From assembly GCA_963695835.1 (NCBI GenBank), contig CAVOHR010000004.1, forward strand, positions 248,001-312,000: a stretch of 64,000 nucleotides of DNA, written 5' to 3'. The number at the start of each line of letters is the position of its first letter. Positions within the stretch are counted from its first letter, which is position 1. The position numbers and the translations under genes were made by a program. This document shows, in pieces, positions 52,577 through 60,628 of the stretch. The notes under the pieces are model-generated. The model did not search any database and was not told the origin of the DNA. It saw only the letters and a list, made by a program, of their open reading frames with translations. Source of the DNA: VRUE01 sp963695835 (lineage in GTDB: Bacteria; Actinomycetota; Thermoleophilia; Solirubrobacterales; 70-9).

Positions 52577-53720
52577 ATAAAACCATACTTCCTCGAGCGC
52601 CGTGCAGGTCGGTGGCGAGGACGCCGCGGCGCTGCAGCCAGAGCTCGAACACCGGATCGGTGAGACGGGGCACCCCATCGGTATCGATGATGTCGGCGCG
52701 GTCTCGCAGGCCTTCCATCGCGGAGCCGACGCTGTTGAGGTTGAGACCGACGGCCGCCGCGTTGTCACCGGCATAGGGGGAGCCAAGGTTGGCCAGGGCC
52801 AGGGTCGCGCGGCGCTCGTTGAGGGGCAGCGCCCTCCAGACCGCCCGCATCGTCGGGCCCGCCTGCCTGAGGACCTCCTCCTGAGTCTCCAGCCAGATTT
52901 CCTCGTCAGCCGACCCGCCCTCGGGGCATCGCTCCCAGAGAACGTGGGCCAGCATCATGCTGCGCATCGGATGACCGCGGCCGAATTCCAGCAGCGGCGG
53001 AAGCGCCGTGGCGGGATCGCGCTTGGTCGCCTTGAAGCGATTCTCGATGTGCTCGGCAACGGCGTCGACCGGCAGCGGAGGGAGCTCCTTCGCAACCGCC
53101 TGGTCGAGAAGCGGTCGCTTTGGATCCGAGAACAGCTCCTCCATCGCCCTGGGCGCCGAGCCCGCGAAGGCGTAGGAGGCGAACTCGAGCTGGTGCTGTA
53201 CGACGCTTCGGAGCTTCCCATCCGCGCCGGGGACCGCCAGGACGTCCTGGAACTCGTCGAAGACGATCGCGCTCTTGATCCCCTTGCGCCGATGCAGCTC
53301 TCGGGGAAGCTCCAGGAGACGCAGAAGAACGGCGTCGGCCTTCACCTGCGGGGAATGCTGGAGGGTCGCCGCGAACCCTCCGGCCCCGAGCGAAAGCCCC
53401 AGGTTCCAGCTGCGAAGGAGTGCCTCGACCGTGCGACGAACCGGGCCCTTGAGGCGCTCGGCATAGGCACGCTCGATGCGCACGACGATCTCCCCCAGGG
53501 TCAGGACATCCTCGAGATCGACGAGGCAGCTCGCCATGCCCGCCCGGTCGGCGTCGTCGAGAAGCCGGCGAAGCAGGGTCGTCTTCCCGTAGCGCCGCGG
53601 ACCCAGGAGACGCAGGGAGTGCCCTCCCTCGACGAGGTCGAGCAAGTCCCGGGCCTCTGGCTCTCGGTCGATCATCTCCTCCGGCGGAAGCGGCCCGGAG
53701 AACCGGAATGGGTTGACCAT
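52575..53720 (-). CDS. Archaeal-type AAA ATPase 2
   Basis: A 381-residue intact ATPase. Walker A is LRLLGPRRYGKTTLLRRLL near residue 38, Walker B AIVFDEFQDVLAV near residue 150, and the C-terminus is a winged helix (AVGLNLNSVGSAMEGLRDRA, then PRLTDPVFELWLQRRG). The class has unknown clients and is often found beside toxin-antitoxin and mobile genes. AGGAGAG precedes the ATG, and a palindrome lies 24 bp upstream. Confidence 0.82.
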   Translation of the reverse strand: MVNPFRFSGPLPPEEMIDREPEARDLLDLVEGGHSLRLLGPRRYGKTTLLRRLLDDADRAGMASCLVDLEDVLTLGEIVVRIERAYAERLKGPVRRTVEALLRSWNLGLSLGAGGFAATLQHSPQVKADAVLLRLLELPRELHRRKGIKSAIVFDEFQDVLAVPGADGKLRSVVQHQLEFASYAFAGSAPRAMEELFSDPKRPLLDQAVAKELPPLPVDAVAEHIENRFKATKRDPATALPPLLEFGRGHPMRSMMLAHVLWERCPEGGSADEEIWLETQEEVLRQAGPTMRAVWRALPLNERRATLALANLGSPYAGDNAAAVGLNLNSVGSAMEGLRDRADIIDTDGVPRLTDPVFELWLQRRGVLATDLHGARGSMVL

Positions 53721-53743
53721 CTACTCTCTCCTGCGTGGATGTT

Positions 53744-53761
53744 ACACGTTGTTTAACGTGT
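53744..53761. promoter_or_regulatory. Operator-like palindrome upstream of ATPase 2
   Basis: ACACGTTGTTTAACGTGT has perfect seven-base arms around GTTT, 24 bp before the start codon, where a repressor could bind. A 77-bp stretch without a gene follows to the PIN-toxin stop. Confidence 0.5.
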
Positions 53762-53838
53762 TTCTAAGACGTAGAATAGCGTGTTGGAAGCACGACATCA
53801 GCCCCGCGAACGCCCGAGCGCCTGCGGCCCCGCCTCCA

Positions 53839-54228
53839 TCAAGCCGGCTGAACAACGGCCAGGCCCGACTCGACCGCGGCGCCGGCGAGCCGCTGGTCGT
53901 AGGTGAAGAAGGCTCCGATCTCGTCGCGGACGCTGAGCGCGGTCGCGAGATGGATCGCGTCGAGGCTGCGCAGGGCGGGTGGCTCCAGCGATGCCGCCTC
54001 AGCGAGCACCGGCGCGTCCATCGCGAGCAGCGCGATGCCCTCCAGCCAAGCGCGGGCTTCGCGCGCATACGCGGCCCCGTAGCGTGCGCACGCACGTACC
54101 GCCTCCACGGCGAGCAGGGCGCTGGACACATAGCCCTCCTGCCACTCGGCCAGCTCGCGCCGCAGCTCGACATGCCCGCTCTGCTCGAGCACGAGCTTGG
54201 CGTAGGCCGAGCTGTCCAGATATGCCAG
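53839..54228 (-). CDS. PIN-domain toxin (VapC-like)
   Basis: A PIN-domain ribonuclease-type toxin of about 129 residues. Acidic residues stand in the expected places: AYLDSSAYAKLV, VEAVRACARYG, LRSLDAIHLATAL and FTYDQRLAGAA. No ATG or GTG start precedes the first motif; a CTG at 54228, also present in the second copy, is the best candidate, so the exact start is uncertain. It directly follows its antitoxin gene, which ends 12 bases upstream. Confidence 0.85.
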   Translation of the reverse strand: MAYLDSSAYAKLVLEQSGHVELRRELAEWQEGYVSSALLAVEAVRACARYGAAYAREARAWLEGIALLAMDAPVLAEAASLEPPALRSLDAIHLATALSVRDEIGAFFTYDQRLAGAAVESGLAVVQPA

Positions 54229-54239
54229 CCGCCGGAGCG

Positions 54240-54521
54240 CTATAGCCGCTCCTCACGCAATTCGTCGAGCACCTGCTCGACGGGCGGGCCCTCGGCTGGT
54301 GGGAGCGTCGAATTCTCGACGAGCACGAGCAGATCGCCGCGCGGCATCGTCGCCCCCCGCTCGGCGACCAACCGGGCCAGCGGCGAATCGGCCGGGCCCG
54401 ACGGCGTCAGCCGGGCGACCTCCCTCCCCCGCTCGGTCACCACGAGGCTCTCCCCCTCCTTCACCCGAGCCAGGTACCGCGACAGGTTCTGCCGCAGCTC
54501 GCGCACGCCGACCGCGTTCAT
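54240..54521 (-). CDS. Phd/YefM-family antitoxin
   Basis: A 93-residue antitoxin. VRELRQNLSRYLARVKEGES and VVTERGREVARLTPSG are the Phd fold that binds DNA; the Pro/Glu-rich C-terminus (PPVEQVLDELREERL) would wrap the toxin. Nearly identical over its first 70 residues to the antitoxin at 56466-56747, with diverged C-termini, so toxin specificity may differ. It is divergent from ATPase 3. Confidence 0.9.
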   Translation of the reverse strand: MNAVGVRELRQNLSRYLARVKEGESLVVTERGREVARLTPSGPADSPLARLVAERGATMPRGDLLVLVENSTLPPAEGPPVEQVLDELREERL

Positions 54522-54605
54522 GTGCGTCAGGGTAGCACCTCGGCACGCGGAACAGAGCGGTCGTAAACGGTCGATATTCTAACTTATGCTAATCTAGCTT
54601 ATCGA
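54522..54605. promoter_or_regulatory. Divergent AT-rich promoter region
   Basis: The gap between the antitoxin and ATPase 3 starts becomes AT-rich near 54573-54605. Direct repeats TCTAACTTATG and TCTAGCTTATC are spaced 15 bases apart. No Shine-Dalgarno sequence precedes the ATPase 3 ATG, so leaderless translation is possible. Confidence 0.4.
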
Positions 54606-56063
54606 ATGTTGGTCCCACGCTATATTTGGCCGATCCGGGACGAGTTCCTCAATCGCGAGGAGGATCTCAAGCGCCTCGAGAGCTGGTGGCGGGGCGGTGA
54701 CCGCAACGCGCTGGCGCTCTACGGGCGCCGCCGGGTCGGGAAGTCGTGGCTGTTCCGCGCCTTCGCCCATGGCAAGCCGGCCGTCATCCTGGTTGCCGAC
54801 CAGGGAGCGCCCGGCAAGCAGATGAGCCGCTTCGCCGATGCGCTCGAACCCCACCTCGGCGTGCGCCCGGAGCTCACCGACCTCGGCTCGCTCTTCCGGG
54901 CTCTCTATCGACTCGCCGCCGACCGGCGGGCCCTCGTCATCATCGACGAGTTTCCCTACCTCCTGCCCGCCGGTGAGAAATCCGGCCGCGAGGAACTGTC
55001 GGGCGTGCAGGCGGCGATCGAGGAAGAGAGGGACCGCTCGAAGCTGAAGTTGATCCTCTGCGGCTCCCATATCGCCCAGATGCGGACGCTCCTCTCCGAG
55101 GAGGGCCCGCTGCGGGGCCGCCTCAGCCCCCTACCCACGCCGCCACTCGCCTTCCCCGAATGCAGGCCGTTCATGCCGGGCGGCGGCGCCGAGGAACGCA
55201 TCGAGCGGTTCGCGGTGGCCGGCGGGATGGCGATGTACCTGTCCGAGCTGGGAAGGGGCGGGCTGCGCGAGCGCGTATGCGAGACGGTGCTCGACCCCCG
55301 CGGACCGCTCTTCAACGACCCGCGCGAGGTGCTGGAGGAGGAATTCCGCCGCCCCGGCACCTACTTCTCGCTGCTCGAGGAGCTGGCGACCGGGAGCCGC
55401 GGCATGGAGAGCCTGACGCGGGCCCTGAGGACGCCCCACTCGACGCTCAGCCCCTATCTCAAGGAACTGACCAAGATGCAGCTCGTCGAGACGATGGCTC
55501 CGGCCGGCGGGAGACGCGACCTCCGCTACCGGCCGGCCGACAACTTCCTGCGCTTCTGGTTCCGCTTCGTGTTCCCCTTCCAGGAGAGCCTGCGCTCCGG
55601 CCTGCGGCCGGCGGACCACTACGAGGCCGAGATCGCCCCCGCTCTCCCCGAGCACGTCGCCCCCGTGTTCGAGAGCCTCTGCCGGCGCTGGGTGCGCAGC
55701 AACCTCGGCACGCAGGCGACGCGGGTCTCGCCCTGGTGGGGGCGCGCCCTCGACCGGCTCCGCAGGGAGGGAGAGCGCAGCAGCGAGGAGATCGACCTGG
55801 TCGGAACGGCGCGCGGCCGGGTCACGCTCGTCGGCGAGTGCAAGTGGACGAGCGGGCCGATGACGGCCAAGGTCCTCAACGATCTGGAGACCTACAAGCT
55901 CCCCGCTCTGCGCCAGGACGGCCTCCGGGTCGCCTCGCCCGGCGCGGCGATCCTGCTGTTCTCGAAGAGCGGCTTCAAGCCCAACCTCGCCGCGCTGGCC
56001 GACGAGCGCGACGACGTCCGCCTGATCGGCCTCGACGAGCTCGACCGCGGACTTGCCGCGTAG
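54606..56063 (+). CDS. Archaeal-type AAA ATPase 3 with DUF234-like nuclease domain
   Basis: A 485-residue ATPase. Walker A is LYGRRRVGKSWLFRAF, Walker B ALVIIDEFPYLLPA. A winged helix follows (SLTRALRTPHSTLSPYLKEL), then a DUF234-type domain with EEIDLVGTARGRVTLVGECK, where Asp, Glu and Lys are spaced like a PD-(D/E)xK nuclease core. It belongs to the mobile archaeal ATPase group common in thermophiles and often linked to defence or toxin-antitoxin loci. It is convergent with the second PIN toxin. Confidence 0.85.
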   Translation: MLVPRYIWPIRDEFLNREEDLKRLESWWRGGDRNALALYGRRRVGKSWLFRAFAHGKPAVILVADQGAPGKQMSRFADALEPHLGVRPELTDLGSLFRALYRLAADRRALVIIDEFPYLLPAGEKSGREELSGVQAAIEEERDRSKLKLILCGSHIAQMRTLLSEEGPLRGRLSPLPTPPLAFPECRPFMPGGGAEERIERFAVAGGMAMYLSELGRGGLRERVCETVLDPRGPLFNDPREVLEEEFRRPGTYFSLLEELATGSRGMESLTRALRTPHSTLSPYLKELTKMQLVETMAPAGGRRDLRYRPADNFLRFWFRFVFPFQESLRSGLRPADHYEAEIAPALPEHVAPVFESLCRRWVRSNLGTQATRVSPWWGRALDRLRREGERSSEEIDLVGTARGRVTLVGECKWTSGPMTAKVLNDLETYKLPALRQDGLRVASPGAAILLFSKSGFKPNLAALADERDDVRLIGLDELDRGLAA

Positions 56064-56071
56064 AAGACGCT

Positions 56072-56457
56072 TCAGGCAGGCCCGGCGACGTTCAGGCCGA
56101 ACCCTGCCGCCGCGCTCGCGAGGCGATCGTCGTAGGTGAAGAGGACTCCAACTCGTCGCGCACGCTGAGGGCGGTCACAAGATGAAGCGCATCGAGGCTG
56201 CGCAGACGGGAAGGGCGCAGAGAGGCCGCCTCGTCCAGCAGGGCGTCGTCGAGAGGCAGCAGGGCGACGTCGAAAAGCCATTCCCGGGCGTCCTGGGCGT
56301 ACTCGCCCGGATGGCGCGAGCTCGCGCGGATCGCCTCGACCCCGAGGAGAGCGCTCGACACATAGCCCTCCCATGCGGACATCGCGGCGCGCAGCGCACC
56401 CTCCTCGGCCTCACGCAGCACCAGCTTCACATAGGCGGAGGTATCCAGATACGCCAG
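56072..56457 (-). pseudogene. PIN-domain toxin, second copy, frameshifted near the C-terminus
   Basis: Starts like the first copy (AYLDTSAYVKLVLREAEEGA, then LRSLDALHLVTALSVRDEL). It then shifts frame at about 56145 and ends ESSSPTTIASRARRQGSA. The alternative frame carries the expected GVLFTYDDRLASAAAGFGL. Comparison with the first copy shows one base missing after GAG TT. The shift removes the conserved TYD acidic site of the PIN nuclease, so the toxin is probably inactive, if the indel is real. The possible start is CTG 56457. Confidence 0.8.
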
Positions 56458-56465
56458 GCGCGGGG

Positions 56466-56747
56466 TTACAGTCGCTCCTCCCGCAGCTCGTTCAGGATCT
56501 CCTCGCTGAACGGTGGTCCGGCGGGCGGCCGACTCTGCCCGCCGATGCTGTCCAGAAGGCTTCCACGCGGCATCGTCGCCCCCCGCTCGGCGACCAACCG
56601 GGCCAGCGGCGAATCCGCCGGGCCCGACGGCGTCAGCCGCGCGACCTCCCTCCCCCGCTCGGTCACCACGAAGCTCTCCCCCTCCTTCACCCGAGCCAGG
56701 TACCGCGACAGGTTCTGCCGCAGCTCGCGCACGCCGACCGCATTCAT
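56466..56747 (-). CDS. Phd/YefM-family antitoxin, second copy
   Basis: A 93-residue antitoxin sharing its first 70 residues almost perfectly with the copy at 54240-54521, with a different C-terminus (PPAGPPFSEEILNELREERL). The DNA is equally conserved, so duplication is recent. ATG 56747 lies five bases after the JAB-peptidase stop, so the module could be co-transcribed with the ubiquitin-like operon. Confidence 0.9.
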   Translation of the reverse strand: MNAVGVRELRQNLSRYLARVKEGESFVVTERGREVARLTPSGPADSPLARLVAERGATMPRGSLLDSIGGQSRPPAGPPFSEEILNELREERL

Positions 56748-56752
56748 GTGCG

Positions 56753-57472
56753 TCACGGTAGCACCTGACTCTTCCCCGCCGCACTCTTCGCCTGTTTCGG
56801 CCGTGGCTGCGATTGGGAGGCCCTTGACGGGGCAGTCTGCCCGGATCGCGCCGCCGGCCGGCCTCCGGAGTCGCGGGAGCCGCCTTCGTTGAAGAAGGCC
56901 AGCCAGATGAGGATCCCGGCCATCATGCCCAGCAGCCAGTAGAAGGCGAGCGCGCCGCGCGACGGGCCCGGCGGCTCCGGGCTCGTCAGGACCCGCTCGA
57001 TCTCCTCCGGGCGCTCTCCCGGCCGCATGGTCGGCTCCTCGCCCGCCTTCACCACCTCCCCCTCCCGCCAGACGAAGAGGCCCTCGCTGCCGGCATGGGG
57101 GTCGACGACGATCGCGATCTGCTCGGGGCGAGCGAAGAAGTTGCGATGGATGAAGAGATCGTGCTCGGAGAGGAAGATCCCGAAGCCGGGATGGCTGTGG
57201 TACCAGCCGACGATCTCCTCGCCCGGATGGTCGCGATCGAGGGTCGCGTGGATCACGGACCACGCCGCGTGGGTGAAGGTGACGCGACTGCGCGCGCCCT
57301 CGGCCTCGAGCGCGGGGATGATGCTGGTCACCAGGGGGCTGCCGTCCTCGCGCAGATGGCCGACCAGGACGCCCCCGACCTCGGCGTTCAGGCTGGAGAA
57401 GACGTGATCGCAGATCCGCTCGCGCACCCCCGGCACGACGTAGGGCCCACCCGGAATCGACTGCTCATCCAC
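56753..57472 (-). CDS. Tail-anchored JAB/JAMM (Mov34/MPN) isopeptidase
   Basis: A 239-residue metalloprotease of the JAMM family, the class that removes ubiquitin-like proteins or trims their C-termini. Catalytic residues are complete: Glu31 in NAEVGGVLVG, His92 and His94 in GWYHSHPGFGIFLSEHD, and Asp105. A hydrophobic segment near residues 175-197 (FYWLLGMMAGILIWLAFF) with a basic tail predicts anchoring to the membrane, catalytic domain in the cytoplasm. The GTG start overlaps the E1 gene by 8 bp, supporting coupled expression. Confidence 0.93.
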   Translation of the reverse strand: MDEQSIPGGPYVVPGVRERICDHVFSSLNAEVGGVLVGHLREDGSPLVTSIIPALEAEGARSRVTFTHAAWSVIHATLDRDHPGEEIVGWYHSHPGFGIFLSEHDLFIHRNFFARPEQIAIVVDPHAGSEGLFVWREGEVVKAGEEPTMRPGERPEEIERVLTSPEPPGPSRGALAFYWLLGMMAGILIWLAFFNEGGSRDSGGRPAARSGQTAPSRASQSQPRPKQAKSAAGKSQVLP

Positions 57473-58667
57473 CCGCCGCCTCCAGCTTCTCGAAAGGGTC
57501 GCGATCGCCGTCGAGGACGAAGTGCGTCCGGCGCCCGTCTGCGGTCCGGGCGGTGATCACGTCGAACGGCCACAGTCCGATTTCCGCCGCGCTGCGGCCG
57601 AGCAGCCGCTCGTCCTCCGGCTCGACGACGTGGGTCAGCTCGACGCGCCTCTCCGATCCGCAGCGAGGACAGAGAGCGTCGACCGCCGTCAGCGTCTCGA
57701 TCGGGCGCTCGACATTCGTCTGCTGGTCACACTGCGCGCAGACCAGGGCGCACACGAGCTCGTGCTCGAGGTCGAGGACGGCGCCGGCGCCGAGGTCGGC
57801 CTGCGCCTCCCGGAGCAGCTCCGCCAGTGGCCGGTCCCGTGCGAAGGCGGTGCTGCCCGCCAGGTCGTAGGTGTCGTGGCTGATGCAGTCGTCGCGGCGT
57901 CCGTACGTCACCACATAGGAGTCGTGGGTGAGGCCGTTGAAGGCGAAGCCTCGACCCGCGAAGTCACCGGCGAGCGAGTCGCGGTGGAGGAGCTTGATCG
58001 CCTCCTGGACCTGCAGACCGGCGATCACCGAGGCCGAGGTCGCCGTGGTCGGGACCTTGCCTTCGAGCATCTGGTCCCGGGTCAGCAGCGAGCAGGCCTT
58101 GCGCGCGGCGAGCAGCCTGTGGTCCTCCTCGTTCATCGTGCACTCGTAGCAGGCGGAATCGGGCGGGACGAAGACGCGCATCATCCCCATCAGGCCCTCG
58201 ATCGCGCCGTCGACCCAGGGGGTGCCCGCTTTCCAGCAGGCCTGGTTGACGTGCAGGCGCGCCTCGCGATTGTCGAGCCCGCCGAGCACCACGTCGAAGT
58301 GGGCGATCAGGCCCGGCGAAGCCGCCAGCCGCGCGTCGGCGACAACCGGGATCGCGCGGATCTCGGAGTTGAGCTCGGCGGCCCGGTGGGCCACGACGGT
58401 CGCCTTGTCGGCTCCCTCGTCGCCCTCGCGAAAGAGGACGCAACGAGACAGGTTGGAGTTCTCGACTCGGTCCATGTCGAGGACGACGATCGTCCCGACC
58501 CCGGCCAGGGCGAGGTTCTTGGTCAGCTCGTTGCCCAGCGCTCCCGCCCCGATGACGAGCACCGACGCCCCGGAGAGACGCCCCTGGTCCCACCAGGCGA
58601 TCAGCGATTGGCGGTGGTAGCGGTCGTCCTCGAACTCGACCGCGAGCCGCTTGCTCGACGCCGGCAT
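57465..58667 (-). CDS. ThiF/E1-like ubiquitin-activating protein
   Basis: A 400-residue E1-superfamily enzyme that would adenylate the C-terminus of the ubiquitin-like partner. The nucleotide loop is GAGALGNE (40-47), followed by DMDRVENSNLSRCVLF with Asp64, Asp66 and Arg75, Lys88, and GGLDNREAR with Asp132. CYEC (173-176) with the late CPRC probably binds zinc. Cys192 in RKACSLLTRDQ is a candidate for thioester transfer. The C-terminal 110 residues have further CxxC pairs. It is six bases downstream of the ubiquitin-like gene. Confidence 0.93.
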   Translation of the reverse strand: MPASSKRLAVEFEDDRYHRQSLIAWWDQGRLSGASVLVIGAGALGNELTKNLALAGVGTIVVLDMDRVENSNLSRCVLFREGDEGADKATVVAHRAAELNSEIRAIPVVADARLAASPGLIAHFDVVLGGLDNREARLHVNQACWKAGTPWVDGAIEGLMGMMRVFVPPDSACYECTMNEEDHRLLAARKACSLLTRDQMLEGKVPTTATSASVIAGLQVQEAIKLLHRDSLAGDFAGRGFAFNGLTHDSYVVTYGRRDDCISHDTYDLAGSTAFARDRPLAELLREAQADLGAGAVLDLEHELVCALVCAQCDQQTNVERPIETLTAVDALCPRCGSERRVELTHVVEPEDERLLGRSAAEIGLWPFDVITARTADGRRTHFVLDGDRDPFEKLEAAGG

Positions 58668-58673
58668 CTGGCC

Positions 58674-58934
58674 CTAGCCCGCGGTGATCTCGGCCACCAG
58701 CCGCAGCACGTCGCCGTCTTTGACGCCGGCCTGCTCGAGGCTTTCGTTGTCGTCGATCTGGCGCCCCGACTGCTTGTGATGGAACTTGTAGGAGAGCGGC
58801 TGATTGTCGGGGCCCACCGGCGGCAGGCTCATCAGCTCGACCAGCCTGGCGATGATCCGCCCCGAGGCGGCATCGCCGGGCACGCTGGCCTCCTCCGTCT
58901 TGTTACCGGTCGAATCGACAACGGTGATATCCAC
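58674..58934 (-). CDS. YukD-like ubiquitin-fold protein
   Basis: An 86-residue beta-grasp protein, starting at GTG 58934 after GGGGG. DITVVDSTG opens the fold, and QSGRQIDDNESLEQAGVKDG and VLRLVAEITAG close it, as in YukD/EsaB. It ends in Ala-Gly, not the Gly-Gly of most conjugated ubiquitin-like proteins, so it is uncertain whether it is conjugated as made. Position between E1 and FHA genes makes it the likely modifier of the pathway. No other type VII secretion component is in the window. Confidence 0.88.
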   Translation of the reverse strand: MDITVVDSTGNKTEEASVPGDAASGRIIARLVELMSLPPVGPDNQPLSYKFHHKQSGRQIDDNESLEQAGVKDGDVLRLVAEITAG

Positions 58935-58983
58935 TGTTACCCCCCAATCGCTTTCGTCTCTGGCTTTTCGACTCGGATCCGCG

Positions 58984-60066
58984 TCATCGGGCCATCTGGC
59001 GCTCCCGGTATTGCAGCGCCGTGCCGCCGACTTCGACCATGTCTCCGGCCCGGAGCCAATGACTGGTCACCGGCGTCCCGTTGATGCTCACCGGGTTGCC
59101 CTCGTACGCGGTGATCGAGTAACGGCCGCCGCGGTCGTCGAGGCGGCAGTGGAACGGGGCGACCTGCGGGTCCTTGATCAGGGTTATCTCGCACTTCGGC
59201 GCGCTGCCGACGTTGGTCACCTGGTGGTAGACGATGAACTCCTTGCCGAGCATCCCGCCCCGTGCGACCTTCAGCCAGGCCTGGCGGCGGGCGACCTCGA
59301 CGAGGCCGATCGCGACGCCGATCCCGAGGCCGACGACGCCGAACCCGATCAGCTGCGACGTCGCCGCGTCCTGCACGTGGATCGACGCGTAGTGGAAGGC
59401 GAGGCCTCCCAGCGCCCCGCCGACCACGCCGCCGATCACGCCGTTGATCGCCTTGCGAGAGGAGCGCTTGGCGATCCCGAGCGAAACCCCGACCCCGGCG
59501 CCGAAGATCGCCCAGCCCAGCGCCCTCGCGAAATAGAACTGTGCGTTCGACGGGGACAGGTCACCGAGGTTGTCCGCGTTTTCGACGATGTTTTCGATCA
59601 ACTGTTCGAAGATCAGCTGGGCCACGGCCCCGGAGGCCGCGCCCCCGATCGCGCCCAGCACGAGGCCGGCCAGCGCCGAGAGCCCCGCCGCTTCCCAGAG
59701 CCCCGACCTGGCGTCTTCCCAGGCGGCGAACACCGCCGCGAAGGCCGCCCCGAAGACGGCGACCTCGCGCGCCGCCAGGCCGACCTGGTCGCTGGTCAGC
59801 GGCGGCTGGGCGAAGAACAACCGGAACGCCCCCCAGCCGGCGAGCCCCGCGATCGCCGCGGCGACGATGCTGTTCGTCAGGGTGCCGCCGAAGCTCAGCG
59901 ACGGTCCGCCGACGGCGACCGGCGTCGCCTGCGGCCGCACGCCCTCGATCGAGGGCAGCGGCGTCTGCATCGCCCGGGTCGGCGCGTCGGCGACGGACTG
60001 GATCGCGGTCGGATCCGGAGGGAGATCCTCCGAGTTGATCACGAGGCGTTTCTTCTCTTCGGTCAT
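58984..60066 (-). CDS. Multi-pass membrane protein with C-terminal FHA domain
   Basis: A 360-residue protein. A disordered N-terminus of about 65 residues precedes five or six Gly/Ala-rich membrane segments (SIVAAAIAGLAGWGAFRLFF and later AIFGAGVGVSLGIAKR). The C-terminal 90 residues form an FHA domain (FHCRLDDRGGRYSITAYEGN, then PVSINGTPVTSHWLRAGDMV), which binds phospho-threonine. It may recruit a phosphorylated target or partner to the membrane. It lies between the E2 and ubiquitin-like genes, 19 bp after E2. Confidence 0.85.
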   Translation of the reverse strand: MTEEKKRLVINSEDLPPDPTAIQSVADAPTRAMQTPLPSIEGVRPQATPVAVGGPSLSFGGTLTNSIVAAAIAGLAGWGAFRLFFAQPPLTSDQVGLAAREVAVFGAAFAAVFAAWEDARSGLWEAAGLSALAGLVLGAIGGAASGAVAQLIFEQLIENIVENADNLGDLSPSNAQFYFARALGWAIFGAGVGVSLGIAKRSSRKAINGVIGGVVGGALGGLAFHYASIHVQDAATSQLIGFGVVGLGIGVAIGLVEVARRQAWLKVARGGMLGKEFIVYHQVTNVGSAPKCEITLIKDPQVAPFHCRLDDRGGRYSITAYEGNPVSINGTPVTSHWLRAGDMVEVGGTALQYRERQMAR

Positions 60067-60085
60067 GATCCTCCGGCAGTCGGAT

Positions 60086-60628
60086 TCAGGAGTCGTCCGT
60101 GAGCTCGATCGCGAGCGGGTCCGGTTCCGGTTCCGGCGCGGCCCCATTCCCGGAGATCTCCACCTCGACCTCGGGGCGCCCGAGCTCGACGCTGCCGATC
60201 GGGAACAGCTCCGGGTGCTGCTCCGCCCAGTAGGCGGCGGTCGAGTCGAGCGGGCTCTTCGTGTTGTAGATCCGGTACTGGATCATCGCGCCGATCTTCG
60301 CAACCACGTCGGAGAGCGACTCGCCCGCCGACCAGTAGTCGTTGATGCAGTAGTGGGCCGCGATGTTGGGGTGGAATACCGGAGTCAGCGGCACGCAGTA
60401 GGGCTGTTCGCGCGGGTAGCCGGCGGGCAGGTGGATTTCGACCCGGTGCGCTTCCACGCGCACCGGCGTGTCGCCTTCGAGGGCGAGCCCCGGGATGCGG
60501 TACTCGATCCGGTACACCTCCGGGGGCAGGCTGCCGATCGGCTCGATCTGAACCGCCGGGTGACCCGAGAAGTCGGCCCTCAGAGCCTCGCGGTCGGAGG
60601 CCAGCCGGCGCAGGCGGGGGCTGCTCAA
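60086..60628 (-). CDS. Ubiquitin-conjugating enzyme (E2) fold protein
   Basis: A 180-residue protein from a TTG start overlapping the upstream stop (TTGA). The UBC fold is evident: RVEAHRVEIHLPAGYPREQP, then PLTPVFHPNIAAHYCINDYW, with HPN at residues 86-88 and catalytic Cys94 eight residues after HPN. The FHPNI-x4-CI-x3-W pattern is the canonical E2 active site. Tail residues are acidic and Pro-rich. With the E1 and RING proteins encoded in the same operon it forms the middle of an E1-E2-E3-like cascade. Confidence 0.92.
   Translation of the reverse strand: MSSPRLRRLASDREALRADFSGHPAVQIEPIGSLPPEVYRIEYRIPGLALEGDTPVRVEAHRVEIHLPAGYPREQPYCVPLTPVFHPNIAAHYCINDYWSAGESLSDVVAKIGAMIQYRIYNTKSPLDSTAAYWAEQHPELFPIGSVELGRPEVEVEISGNGAAPEPEPDPLAIELTDDS

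Noticed and set aside
51485..56063. Insertion-sequence helper ATPases (IstB-like)
   Set aside because: The ATPases have archaeal-ATPase winged-helix and DUF234 features, and no transposase or terminal inverted repeats flank them.
58674..60066. Type VII secretion (ESX) locus
   Set aside because: YukD-like and FHA proteins occur in ESX loci, but no WXG100, EccB/EccC ATPase, EccD or mycosin gene is in the window.
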